NCBI GenBank assembly: GCA_002409975.1
Contig: DHOO01000116.1
Span: 1 to 20,238 of the forward strand
Length of the DNA stretch: 20,238 nucleotides
DNA from: Firmicutes bacterium UBA5388
GTDB lineage: Bacteria; Bacillota; UBA4882; UBA10575
Direction: 5' to 3'
How positions within the stretch are numbered: position 1 is the stretch's first letter; every line of letters starts with the position of its first letter. This document shows positions 6,709 to 14,340 of the stretch, piece by piece. The notes under the pieces were generated by a model, which was not told the DNA's origin, ran no database searches, and was given only the letters and a program-made list of their open reading frames with translations. A program made the translations under genes and the position numbers.

Positions 6709-8562
6709 TTGCGTTTTGCTAGAGAATTAATTTTTTATCTTGTTTTGGTTTCCATTTCCTTATTTGTTTTATGGACTTTTTTTGGGGTTAATAAGACCGT
6801 AGAGACTTGGACTTGGGATCAATTTCTGACCAAGGTAGAACAGGGTGATGTGTTAAAAGTAACCGTCTACACTGATGGTCAGATTGAAGGGAAATATTCA
6901 GTTAACGGGAAAGAGGTCAAAGACTTTGTCTCGCAAGGACCTAGTCCTTCGTTAGCTTCTGAAGTATATGAAGTTCCCTTGAGCAGGGCCGGTGTTGAGA
7001 GGGTCTATAAGCAAAAGACCGAGCCATGGTGGTCTTTTATTATCCCTAACATCTTACCAATTCTGATTTTTGTCGGCTTATGGTTTTTCCTAATTAATCA
7101 GATGCAGAACTCTGGGAATAAAGCGATCTCTTTTGGTAAAAACCGGGCTCGGCTTTATACGGCTGAAGAAAAATCGAGAGTGACTTTTGATGATGTGGCG
7201 GGAGCCGATGAAGCTAAAGAAGAATTAGTGGAGATTGTTGAGTTTTTAAAACAGCCCAGACGTTTTACGGAGCTGGGGGCGAGAATTCCCAAGGGGGTTC
7301 TGTTAGTAGGTTCCCCAGGAACCGGAAAAACGCTCCTTTCTAAGGCGGTAGCTGGTGAGGCTGGGGTGCCATTTTTTAGCATTAGTGGTTCGGATTTTGT
7401 GGAGATGTTTGTTGGTGTGGGCGCTTCGCGGGTGCGGGATTTATTTGAGACTGCAAAGAAGAATTCTCCCTGTATTGTCTTTATTGATGAGATCGATGCG
7501 GTGGGTAGACAACGTGGCGCCGGTCTCGGAGGGGGACATGACGAGAGGGAGCAGACCTTAAACCAACTGCTGGTAGAGATGGATGGGTTTGAACCTAATT
7601 CCGGAATTATTATCTTGGCGGCCACCAACCGTCCGGATGTTTTAGACCCGGCCTTACTGCGCCCCGGACGTTTTGACCGTCAGGTGACTTTAGATATTCC
7701 CGATATTAAGGGAAGGGAAGAAATCCTTCATGTTCATGCTAAAGGGAAACAGTTAGCGCCGGAAGTAGATTTTAAGGTCTTAGCCCGTCGCACCCCTGGA
7801 TTTACTGGCGCTGACCTCGCTAATACTCTGAATGAAGCTGCTCTCCTGGCAGCGAGGAAGAATCAAAAGTTGATTACGATGAATGATTGTGAGGAGGCCG
7901 TTGAACGGGTAATCGCCGGGCCAGAGCGGAAAAGCCGAATTATGAGTGAGAAAGAGAAACAACTCACTGCTTTCCATGAAGCGGGACATGCCTTGGTAGG
8001 ACATTTTCTGCCGACTATCGACCCGATTCATAAGGTCTCAATTATTCCCCGGGGTCAAGCCGGAGGATATACCTTAGCCCTTCCTTTAGAAGATAAAAAC
8101 TATGCTACACGCACTGAACTAACGGAGAATATTGTGTTTTTATTAGGAGGCCGGGCGGCAGAGGCGATTGCTTTAAAAGAGATTAGCACCGGCGCCAGAA
8201 ATGATTTAGAGCGCGCCACTAAACTAGTAAGAACGATGATCATGGAGTATGGGATGAGTGATGAACTTGGGCCCATGACCTTTGGCCATGGCCATGGAGA
8301 ACAAGTCTTTCTCGGTCGCGACATCTCCAGAGATAAGAACTATAGTGAGCAAGTGGCATCGGCGATTGATCGAGAGATGAAAACTCTGATTGAGCAAGCC
8401 TATAAAAGAGCAGAAGAGATTATCAATACTCACCGTGAAGAGCTGAATAGTATTACCGATGCTCTTCTGGAGAAAGAGACGTTGGAAGCTGCTGATTTTA
8501 TGAAGTTGCTCGCTTCTTTTACAGAACAACCTAATGAAGAAGGAGAGGAAAAGATAGGTTGA
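6709..8562 (+). CDS. ftsH: ATP-dependent zinc metalloprotease FtsH
   Basis: This is a membrane-anchored AAA+ protease that extracts and degrades membrane and short-lived proteins as a hexamer. It is needed for sporulation in Bacillus. From the start used here, one membrane segment lies near residues 6-24, an extracytoplasmic part follows, and a second segment lies near residues 112-130. Walker A is GSPGTGKT (201-208), Walker B is FIDEIDA with D260/E261, the GRFDRQV second region of homology follows, and the zinc site is HEAGH (423-427). I chose the TTG at 6709. It has a GAGAGGGGG site seven bases upstream, it gives the usual short N-terminus (RFARELIFYL resembles other FtsH starts), and it fits the promoter. 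The longer reading from ATG 6676 would add 11 residues with no ribosome binding site. The 617-aa length is typical. Confidence 0.96.
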   Translation: MRFARELIFYLVLVSISLFVLWTFFGVNKTVETWTWDQFLTKVEQGDVLKVTVYTDGQIEGKYSVNGKEVKDFVSQGPSPSLASEVYEVPLSRAGVERVYKQKTEPWWSFIIPNILPILIFVGLWFFLINQMQNSGNKAISFGKNRARLYTAEEKSRVTFDDVAGADEAKEELVEIVEFLKQPRRFTELGARIPKGVLLVGSPGTGKTLLSKAVAGEAGVPFFSISGSDFVEMFVGVGASRVRDLFETAKKNSPCIVFIDEIDAVGRQRGAGLGGGHDEREQTLNQLLVEMDGFEPNSGIIILAATNRPDVLDPALLRPGRFDRQVTLDIPDIKGREEILHVHAKGKQLAPEVDFKVLARRTPGFTGADLANTLNEAALLAARKNQKLITMNDCEEAVERVIAGPERKSRIMSEKEKQLTAFHEAGHALVGHFLPTIDPIHKVSIIPRGQAGGYTLALPLEDKNYATRTELTENIVFLLGGRAAEAIALKEISTGARNDLERATKLVRTMIMEYGMSDELGPMTFGHGHGEQVFLGRDISRDKNYSEQVASAIDREMKTLIEQAYKRAEEIINTHREELNSITDALLEKETLEAADFMKLLASFTEQPNEEGEEKIG

Positions 8563-8565
8563 TTT

Positions 8566-8603
8566 AAGAAAGCGGAGCCCTTGTAGGTAGACTCCGCTTT
8601 CTT
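8566..8603 (+). terminator. 12-bp stem-loop after ftsH, terminator-like
   Basis: AAGAAAGCGGAG (8566-8577) pairs exactly with CTCCGCTTTCTT (8592-8603) around a 14-base loop. The 3' arm is T-rich, but the bases after it are GGCCAAG rather than a T-run, so it may terminate only partly. It starts four bases after the ftsH stop and ends eight bases before the ribosome binding site of the LCP gene, so it may also act on that gene's leader. Confidence 0.55.
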
Positions 8604-8624
8604 GGCCAAGGGGGAGGGATTCAG

Positions 8625-9533
8625 TTGAAACCTTTAACAAGTTCTGTCACTGTAAAGCCGCGACTTTCGCAAAAACTTCTGGTGAGCGCCACGGCTCTTA
8701 TGCTCTTAAGCCATTTGGCTTTTTATTTAACGGTTGACCGTTTACAAGACCGGACTGATGAGGTTTTGAAGAACCCGATGAATATTCTAGTATTAGGAGT
8801 TGATCAGAGTAACCTTGATCCTCAGGGCGAAGAGGAGCTCCCGCGGACTGATACTATGCTTTTTCTGGCTTTAAGGCCAAACCTGGAGCAAGCAGCGCTA
8901 TTTTCTATTCCCCGCGATAGCTTGATCGAGATCCCTGGTTATGGCATGGAGAGGATTAACATGGCGCACGTTTATGGGGGATATGGGCTTACTAAATCTT
9001 TGGTTGAAAAGGTAATGGAGATGCCAGTTGACCGGTATATTCTACTTAATTTCGAGTGCTTTCAAGAAATAGTTGATTTAGTGGGAGGAGTAGAGATCAC
9101 CGTGGATAAACGGATGATCTATGAAGACAAGAATGCCGGTTTTAAAATTGATCTCCAACCTGGGCTCCAAAAGCTTGATGGGTATGACGCCTTGGGATAT
9201 GTTCGTTTTCGTCGCGATGCGCTAGGAGATATTACTCGCACAAGACGGCAACAGCAGTTTATGATTGCTTTAGCCACCAAATTAAAAGATAAAGAAACCT
9301 TTTTACAGGTAGCGAGTAGAGCGCCTGAAATTTTAGGGATCACTAAACGTTATCTTCAGACTGACCTAAACCTAACTGAGGTTTTAGGGTTGTATCTTGT
9401 ATTTAAAAATCTCGATCTCCAAGAGAATCTCCTTTCAGTTACTTTACCGGGTGAATTTTCTGGTCCTTATTGGCGTTTGCATCCCCGGGAAATAGAATAC
9501 TTAACAGAGCCTTTCCGCTATAATTATAAATAA
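8625..9533 (+). CDS. LCP-family (LytR-CpsA-Psr) cell-wall polymer ligase
   Basis: LCP proteins transfer undecaprenyl-phosphate-linked glycopolymers such as teichoic acids onto peptidoglycan outside the membrane. The protein has a short cytoplasmic start, one membrane anchor (about residues 15-36) and then an LCP domain. The expected pieces are visible: NILVLGVDQ, RTDTMLF, the SIPRDS segment after it, GVEITVDKRM, LDGYDALGYVRFRRD and the TRTRRQQQF helix with the conserved Arg residues. At 302 aa it is a compact member, without the extra C-terminal domain some have. The TTG start is six bases after GGGGAGGG. It may be read through from ftsH across the stem-loop at 8566-8603, since no clear promoter of its own was seen. 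Which polymer it handles cannot be told from sequence. Confidence 0.88.
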   Translation: MKPLTSSVTVKPRLSQKLLVSATALMLLSHLAFYLTVDRLQDRTDEVLKNPMNILVLGVDQSNLDPQGEEELPRTDTMLFLALRPNLEQAALFSIPRDSLIEIPGYGMERINMAHVYGGYGLTKSLVEKVMEMPVDRYILLNFECFQEIVDLVGGVEITVDKRMIYEDKNAGFKIDLQPGLQKLDGYDALGYVRFRRDALGDITRTRRQQQFMIALATKLKDKETFLQVASRAPEILGITKRYLQTDLNLTEVLGLYLVFKNLDLQENLLSVTLPGEFSGPYWRLHPREIEYLTEPFRYNYK

Positions 9534-9827
9534 ATTTGGTTACTTGTTTCTCGGCGGAGCTCTCTCGTAATTGAAAGAATTGCAAAATTAGCTCAAAAAA
9601 TTTTCATTTCGCAACTTGAGACTAAGTAAGGGCTTTTTGCGTTGTCTTTTAATTTAATTATTCCAATACAATATATTGATAACCTAATGCCAGTCAGACA
9701 CTATATATTGTATCAGGACCTTTTAAAAAGGATACAACGCAAAAAGCTTAAGTGAAGCTTAATATTGACGACTAAGATAAAGGGAAAGTCTCTTTCCTAG
9801 GAGAATGAATTTGGGGTGAATGACAGC
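9534..9827 (+). other. Intergenic region between the LCP gene and comB
   Basis: These 294 bases contain no ORF with a believable start. The first ~95 bases are AT-rich, with only a weak AT stem (AAAATT near 9584 with AATTTT near 9599). The middle is the long palindrome described separately (9632-9747). The last part carries a 6-bp hairpin with a 3-base TCT loop, GGAAAG (9783-9788) / CTTTCC (9792-9797), placed two bases before an AGGAG sequence and followed by the GGGGTGA site used for comB. No convincing sigma-A promoter was found, although comB needs one or depends on read-through. Confidence 0.5.
9630..9749. repeat. ~116-nt imperfect palindrome, MITE-like or small RNA element
   Basis: The outer arms GCTTTTTGCGTTGT (9632-9645) and ACAACGCAAAAAGC (9734-9747) are exact complements (14 bp), extended by two G-T pairs at 9630-9631 with 9748-9749. 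A second exact inner stem of 11 bp is ATACAATATAT (9666-9676) with ATATATTGTAT (9703-9713). Between them the arms pair partly (TTTT with AAAA, CC with GG). The tetramer TAAG occurs on both flanks (9627-9630 and 9749-9752), a possible target duplication too short to trust. There is no ORF inside. Either a non-autonomous mobile element or a structured RNA fits. Confidence 0.6.
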
Positions 9828-10577
9828 ATGAAAATAGATCTGATTTTAGCCTCAGGAATTAAGACTAATAGGGAATTACATGAGAAAACTGTAGTGGTGA
9901 TTGATGTTCTCCGCGCTTCCAGCACTATTATTACGGCGCTAGCTAATGGCTGTGTCGATCTTCTTCCCGTAGCTGAACCGGGTGATGCCGCTTTTATAAA
10001 CAGACAGATTGGGGCTTGTTGTTTAACTGGCGGAGAAAGAAATGGCTTAAAAATTCCTGGTTTTGATCTGGGAAATTCGCCGCTGGAATATTCAGCGGAG
10101 GTTGTGGCGGAGAAAAGAATTATTTTATGTACTTCTAACGGGACGAAAGCTTTAAAAGAGGCGCAAAATGCGGCTGAAATATTAATTGGGGCGTTCTTAA
10201 ACGCCGGAAGGACTAGTTTATATCTAAAAGATAAACAAGAAGTAGTCTTATTTTGTGCGGGTAGAAATGGGGAACTGGGTTTGGATGATCTTCTCTGCGC
10301 CGGCTTGATTGTGGAAAATTTACTTGCTCAAGAGGTAGAAGTTGAATTAACTGACGCTGCTCAGTTAGGATTAATCAGTTACCGACATCTGGTCGGAGGT
10401 AAAACTTCAGAGTTGGCCGCCATCTTATATCAGGCGGAACATACTAGATATCTGGCTTCAATTGGTTTTGCCGCCGATATTACATATTGCGCGCAGGTTG
10501 ATTTCCTGCCTTATTTAATTAGTTATAAGGGTGGGCGAGTAATGATGGAAGATCAACGGGTTGCGGCTAATAATTAG
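9828..10577 (+). CDS. comB: 2-phosphosulfolactate phosphatase (ComB)
   Basis: ComB removes phosphate from 2-phosphosulfolactate to give sulfolactate. In methanogens this is a coenzyme M step. In Bacillus a homologue (YitC) is tied to the sulfolactate stored in spores. Family landmarks are the VVVIDVLRASSTI segment near the N-terminus, GERNGLKIPGFDLGNSP, CTSNGTKAL and FCAGRNGELGLDDLLCAG. At 249 aa it has the usual length. I start at ATG 9828 (MKIDLI...), eight bases after GGGGTGA, matching the family's usual MKID-type start. A GTG at 9816 behind AGGAG is the alternative and adds four residues. The TAG stop overlaps the stop of the convergent UPF0210 gene by four bases. No other sulfonate gene is nearby, so the physiological product is inferred from family only. 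Confidence 0.87.
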   Translation: MKIDLILASGIKTNRELHEKTVVVIDVLRASSTIITALANGCVDLLPVAEPGDAAFINRQIGACCLTGGERNGLKIPGFDLGNSPLEYSAEVVAEKRIILCTSNGTKALKEAQNAAEILIGAFLNAGRTSLYLKDKQEVVLFCAGRNGELGLDDLLCAGLIVENLLAQEVEVELTDAAQLGLISYRHLVGGKTSELAAILYQAEHTRYLASIGFAADITYCAQVDFLPYLISYKGGRVMMEDQRVAANN

Positions 10578-11935
10578 TTAGTTAAAGCCCTGAGTGGGGC
10601 TGGAATCCGGCCTCCTCTTTCTACAAATTTTTTTGGACTATAATTATTTACGGCCATCACCGGAGCCTCACCTAAGAGACCGCCGAAAGAGACTTTATCT
10701 CCGACTTTTTTACCTGGGACGGGAATAATGCGCACGGCGGTTGTTTTATTATTTACTACCCCAATGGCCATTTCATCAGCGATTAAAGCGGCAATTATTT
10801 CTTGGGGAGTATCCCCAGGAATGGCGATCATATCTAATCCTACGGAGCAAACAGCGGTCATCGCTTCTAATTTACTCAAGGAAAGGGCGCCACATTGAAC
10901 AGCGGCGATCATCCCCGCATCTTCGCTTACTGGGATAAATGAACCACTAAGCCCGCCCACGGAAGAACTAGCCATCGCCCCTCCTTTTTTAACGGCATCG
11001 TTGAGGAGAGCTAAAGCAGCTGTAGTGCCATGAGCGCCACAGCACGCAAGCCCCATGGCTTCAAGAATATTAGCCACGCTGTCGCCGGGAGTCGGTGTGG
11101 GGGCAAGGGAGAGATCGACAATGCCAAAAGCTACCCCCAACTTTTTTGAGACTTTTCTGCCAATTAATTCTCCGGCGCGGGTGATTTTAAAGACGGTCTT
11201 TTTAATCTCCTCGGCGAGCGCTCCGAGGTCATGATCAGGGCAACGTTCGATGGTGGCTCGAACAACTCCCGGTCCGCTAATCCCAATGTTAATTGCGGCG
11301 TCGGCTTCACCAATTCCATGAAAGGCTCCAGCCATAAAAGGGTTATCCTCTGGAGCATTGGCAAAGACTACTAGCTTGGCGCAGGCAATTCCATTTCGTT
11401 CCGCAGTTAAGCCGGCGGCTTTAAAAATTACTTCGGTGGCGTGGTTAATCGCATCCATATTAATTCCGGCCTTGGTGGAAGCGACGTTCAAGGAACCACA
11501 AATTTTTTCTGTGGTCGAAAGGACTTGAGGGATTATGGCTATTAAGTTCAAGTCCCCTTTGGTGAAACCTTTTTGCGTCAATGCCGAAAATCCACCGAGA
11601 AAATCTATGCCTAAGGTATTGGCAGCCTTCTCAAGGGCGTAAGCGATCACCAGAAAGTCTTCACTTGAGTAACCATGGTCTAAAAGGGAAATTGGAGTCA
11701 CAGCAACTCTGGTATTTACAATCGGGATACCATATGTTTTTTCCATCATTCGGACTGTCGAGATTAACTGCGCACCAGTTTTAGTAATTTTATCATATAT
11801 TTTTTGAGCGGCAGCTGATGGGTTGGGATCACCACAATCAAAAAGAGAGATTCCTAGCGTAACAGTGCGGATATCAAAATGGAGGTTTTCCACCATATTA
11901 ATGGTTTCCATAATTTCTTCAGATGAATAGGCCAA
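10574..11935 (-). CDS. UPF0210 (DUF711) family protein
   Basis: This protein belongs to the widely conserved UPF0210 family, often labelled 'PFL family protein'. No enzymatic activity is established for it. Recognisable blocks are FDIRTVTLGISLFDC at the start, FLGGFSALTQKG, KAGINMDAI, VVFANAPEDNPFMAGAFHG, GIVDLSLAPTPTPGDSVA, GGLSGSFIPVSEDAGMIAAV and the ending GGRIPAPL. I start it at TTG 11935, eight bases after AAAGGAG. The longer reading begins at a GTG that overlaps that site. Length is then 453 aa, as in the family. It is the last gene of a minus-strand group behind the ACT-domain gene, a pairing conserved in many Firmicutes. Its end overlaps the comB stop, leaving no room for a terminator between the convergent genes. 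Despite the label it lacks an obvious glycyl-radical motif and should not be called pyruvate formate-lyase. Confidence 0.9.
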   Translation of the reverse strand: MAYSSEEIMETINMVENLHFDIRTVTLGISLFDCGDPNPSAAAQKIYDKITKTGAQLISTVRMMEKTYGIPIVNTRVAVTPISLLDHGYSSEDFLVIAYALEKAANTLGIDFLGGFSALTQKGFTKGDLNLIAIIPQVLSTTEKICGSLNVASTKAGINMDAINHATEVIFKAAGLTAERNGIACAKLVVFANAPEDNPFMAGAFHGIGEADAAINIGISGPGVVRATIERCPDHDLGALAEEIKKTVFKITRAGELIGRKVSKKLGVAFGIVDLSLAPTPTPGDSVANILEAMGLACCGAHGTTAALALLNDAVKKGGAMASSSVGGLSGSFIPVSEDAGMIAAVQCGALSLSKLEAMTAVCSVGLDMIAIPGDTPQEIIAALIADEMAIGVVNNKTTAVRIIPVPGKKVGDKVSFGGLLGEAPVMAVNNYSPKKFVERGGRIPAPLRALTN

Positions 11936-11990
11936 GAACAGCACTCCTTTTATTTATTGTCCAAGTTTTCCTGGGGGATTTAAGATTAAA

Positions 11991-12044
11991 GCTAATTGCG
12001 TTTGTTACCAAAATTTGAGGTCGCGACACAATCTAGCAATTAGC
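11991..12044. repeat. 9-bp inverted repeat between the ACT and UPF0210 genes
   Basis: GCTAATTGC (11991-11999) and GCAATTAGC (12036-12044) are exact complements, with TTGT (12002-12005) and ACAA (12028-12031) able to pair inside. The loop holds the palindrome GTCGCGAC (12020-12027). It sits in the 114-base gap between two genes of the same minus-strand group, about 55 bases before the UPF0210 ribosome binding site. It may be an mRNA stem or an operator. No T-run follows on either strand. Confidence 0.45.
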
Positions 12045-12049
12045 CTAGA

Positions 12050-12319
12050 TTAGAGACGATGCATATATTGGAAAATATCCGCATGTTGCAGCACCACTTT
12101 TACTCCTAATCTTTCACCGGCTTCTTCCAGCCGATCTCTAAGGTAAAGCAGAGCAAGAGTCTCTGGCAACTGAATGATGAGGATCATAGCAAAAATTCCT
12201 TGGCGAAGTGTTTGACTAATATCAATAATGTTACAGTTGTTAACTGCTAATTCTTTGGCAATTCCGGCGACAATCCCTACTTTATCTTCTCCCATGACAG
12301 TAACTACCGCCTTTTCCAT
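12050..12319 (-). CDS. ACT-domain protein, UPF0237 family
   Basis: A small stand-alone ACT-domain protein of 89 residues. ACT domains usually bind amino acids and control enzymes or regulators. The start MEKAVVTVMGEDKVGIVAG and the middle NIIDISQTLRQGIFAMILI match the UPF0237 pattern, as does the ending LQHADIFQYMHRL. The ATG at 12319 lies nine bases after AAAAAGGAGG. The longer reading from TTG 12400 would overlap the end of the upstream cyclase gene and add 27 residues with no family match. It is followed by the UPF0210 gene, its usual neighbour, which suggests it is that protein's regulatory or binding partner. The ligand is unknown. Confidence 0.9.
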   Translation of the reverse strand: MEKAVVTVMGEDKVGIVAGIAKELAVNNCNIIDISQTLRQGIFAMILIIQLPETLALLYLRDRLEEAGERLGVKVVLQHADIFQYMHRL

Positions 12320-12396
12320 AAAACAAGACCTCCTTTTTCCAATATGCGATGTTCTTTCTTTTTGCGCCTCAAAGACAACAGTACGATATTTGTCGA

Positions 12397-14013
12397 TCAA
12401 AGTAAACTATAAATTTTAACTTGATTTCTTCCGGAATTTTTGGCCTGGTATAAGGCTTCATCCGCTCGCGCAAAAAGCTCGGGAATAGTGGAAGAATGCT
12501 CTGGGATTGAAGCGATCCCACAACTGATGGTCAGATTAAATTGCTGGCCTTTGGTGGTAAAGAAAGGAGTTTCCGCCACTTCTTGCTTAATGGTCTCAGC
12601 GAGGTGAAACAAGTCTTGGAGATTAATGTCAAGGCAGAGGATGATGAACTCTTCTCCACCATAGCGGGCGGCAATCTTCCCAGAGGTAGAATGTTTTTTT
12701 AAAATAGCAGCCACTGTTTTCAGTACCTGATCTCCAGTCAAATGACCATAAGTATCATTAACTTCTTTGAAGTAATCGAGATCAAAAAGCATACATCCTA
12801 GCTTTATCCTGTTATTATCTTGTACGATCGAGAGAAAAATGTCTAGGTAGTTTCTGTTATATAGACCAGTTAGAGAATCGTGCCAAGCCATGCGCTGAGT
12901 CTCTTTATGAAGCCTGGTGTTTTCTAAAGCCAAGCTTACTTGGTTAGCAATGATCATCATTTGCTCTTGTTGTTCCTGATTAAAGGAGAGTTTATGTAAA
13001 TTGGCGGCGAGCATTACCCCTAAGGTTTCTACTTTTGTTGATAAAGGAATAGTAACCAGGGATTTAATTCCTTGCTGTCTCCAGTATTTTAGTTCTACCG
13101 CAGAGGCGGAATTTTCATCATGGATCGTTTGGGAGCGGATGGTCTGGAGAACTAGGCTATCTTCCTGGTTGGTAACTTCCAGCAAAGCAGGGAATAGTTC
13201 TTTGCCGGAAAAAGCTAAGAGTTCAATCTGATGATCTTTGTTTACTCCTAAAATAGCGCAAGCAAAACTACCTAACACTCCTTGAATGATATCTGTGATC
13301 CTGGTAAGAAGATTTTCCTCATCTAATTCTTCCAAAAGAAACTGTTGAATAAGGGTTAAAGTATAGGCGAAGGCATATTTCTCTTCAAGTTTAGCATGGG
13401 TGAGATGAGTTTCTTCTAATACTGTTTCTTTCTCATTAAGCATCTCTTCAAGACGGTGGGTTAGATGGTGGTCGGTTTTGGAATAAGAGAAAGCTAACAG
13501 TCCAGATAGAAGTATGCTAAGGAGAGCAAAGATAATAGAGAAAGGGGAATACCCTAATTCGTGATTGAGCATCGAATTATTGGCCCAAAGAAGGGCAGTG
13601 TTAATGAGCAGACCAACCATGGAGAGAAAAGTGATATAAAAGATCTCTCCAGTAAAGAACTGTCTGGTTGAAAGGTAAATCACTAAAAGATAAAGGGAGA
13701 GTAAAAAGTTGATCGGGAAATATCCCAAGTAATAGATGAAGGAGACAAGAGAAACATCAAGAAGATCTATAAGCCAGAACAACTTAGGGACTGATAAGTT
13801 TACTTGTTTAAATAAATATTCTTTTATCAACAAGCTCATGATCAGATATAAAAAAACAAAGATAAAATAACTCGTCGAAGAACTTAATGGTCGATTTGGA
13901 AATAAATGCAGGAAACAAACTATTAACAAAAATATTAGACTAGCGGTTTGATGTAATCTCCGGTTAATCTGAAGACGAGTTTTTATTTTATGATCTTTGA
14001 AGGAAACTTCCAC
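12397..14013 (-). CDS. Membrane GAF-GGDEF diguanylate cyclase
   Basis: Predicted to make the second messenger cyclic di-GMP from two GTP. Order of parts: a short basic start, about six membrane segments (residues ~22-190), a coiled linker (about 190-225), a GAF-like sensor region (about 205-370) and a GGDEF domain from about residue 379 (DSLTGLYNR). The active-site signature is GGEEF (452-456), a functional variant of GGDEF. The inhibitory I-site RxxD that normally lies just before it is not conserved: Thr and Lys stand in the R and D positions. Product inhibition is therefore probably lost. The GTG start follows a weak AAGGGA site. A promoter is likely at 14086-14114 on the minus strand, with a leader of ~65 bases containing eight C in a row. 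It is followed by the ACT and UPF0210 genes, 77 bases apart from the former. No phosphodiesterase or receptor gene lies in the window. Confidence 0.88.
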   Translation of the reverse strand: MEVSFKDHKIKTRLQINRRLHQTASLIFLLIVCFLHLFPNRPLSSSTSYFIFVFLYLIMSLLIKEYLFKQVNLSVPKLFWLIDLLDVSLVSFIYYLGYFPINFLLSLYLLVIYLSTRQFFTGEIFYITFLSMVGLLINTALLWANNSMLNHELGYSPFSIIFALLSILLSGLLAFSYSKTDHHLTHRLEEMLNEKETVLEETHLTHAKLEEKYAFAYTLTLIQQFLLEELDEENLLTRITDIIQGVLGSFACAILGVNKDHQIELLAFSGKELFPALLEVTNQEDSLVLQTIRSQTIHDENSASAVELKYWRQQGIKSLVTIPLSTKVETLGVMLAANLHKLSFNQEQQEQMMIIANQVSLALENTRLHKETQRMAWHDSLTGLYNRNYLDIFLSIVQDNNRIKLGCMLFDLDYFKEVNDTYGHLTGDQVLKTVAAILKKHSTSGKIAARYGGEEFIILCLDINLQDLFHLAETIKQEVAETPFFTTKGQQFNLTISCGIASIPEHSSTIPELFARADEALYQAKNSGRNQVKIYSLL

Positions 14014-14085
14014 TTTAATCCCTTCTTTGTTATAACAATTTAAGCGCGAACACTGAAAAGAGGGGGGGGTCTTCGTTAGAATTAT

Positions 14086-14114
14086 ATTATAACTGATCCT
14101 TCTTGAGAAGTGAA
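14086..14114 (-). promoter_or_regulatory. Candidate promoter of the diguanylate cyclase gene
   Basis: Read on the minus strand, TTCACT (14114-14109) and a perfect TATAAT (14091-14086) are 17 bases apart. A second overlapping TATAAT lies at 14086-14081. The -35 matches consensus at only four of six positions. Confidence 0.5.
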
Positions 14115-14141
14115 CTATGGGGTTTTATAAATCCTGATATA

Positions 14142-14156
14142 TTAGTAATTTACTAA
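14142..14156. promoter_or_regulatory. 15-base palindrome, operator candidate
   Basis: TTAGTAA (14142-14148) and TTACTAA (14150-14156) are perfect inverted copies around one T. The pairing continues imperfectly for three more bases on each side. It lies six bases before a TATAAT facing the pseudokinase gene, a good place for a regulator to bind. Which regulator is unknown. AT-rich palindromes of this length can occur by chance. Confidence 0.35.
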
Positions 14157-14340
14157 CATTATATAATACATATAGCCAAAATAAGTAAAGCGAAATTACT
14201 TTTATGTTAAACTTTAGCACTTTGAGGAACAAAAATTTTTTTTTCTCTTTAATTAACCTGATATATAGATCTTCGGCATAGAACTAATTGTTCTTTATGC
14301 ATTTTTAGTATTTCATTAAAGCTTAACGGAGGGATTGATG

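Larger units (their letters stand above)
14014..14340. other. Divergent intergenic region, cyclase / pseudokinase
   Basis: About 327 AT-rich bases separate two divergent genes. Contents: the minus-strand promoter candidate for the cyclase (14086-14114), an eight-base G run (14062-14069) inside its leader, a 15-base palindrome (14142-14156) and a TATAAT (14162-14167) with no good -35. The rest (about 14170-14325) is AT-rich, with a run of T near 14231-14240, and shows no ORF or stem I would defend. The pseudokinase ribosome binding site GGAGGG is at 14328-14333. Confidence 0.6.

Noticed and set aside
9805..9819. Tiny upstream ORF (four codons) overlapping the comB start region
   Set aside because: Its ATG is one base after the AGGAG sequence, too close for initiation. 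The region is better explained as ribosome binding sites for comB.
10574..11935. Pyruvate formate-lyase
   Set aside because: The 'PFL family' label is historical. The length and motifs are those of UPF0210/DUF711, and no glycyl-radical motif typical of formate-lyases is visible.
12391..12399. Second Spo0A-like box (TGTCGAT)
   Set aside because: It lies at the end of the cyclase coding sequence with no promoter in the right place. It shows that a 6/7 match alone is not informative.
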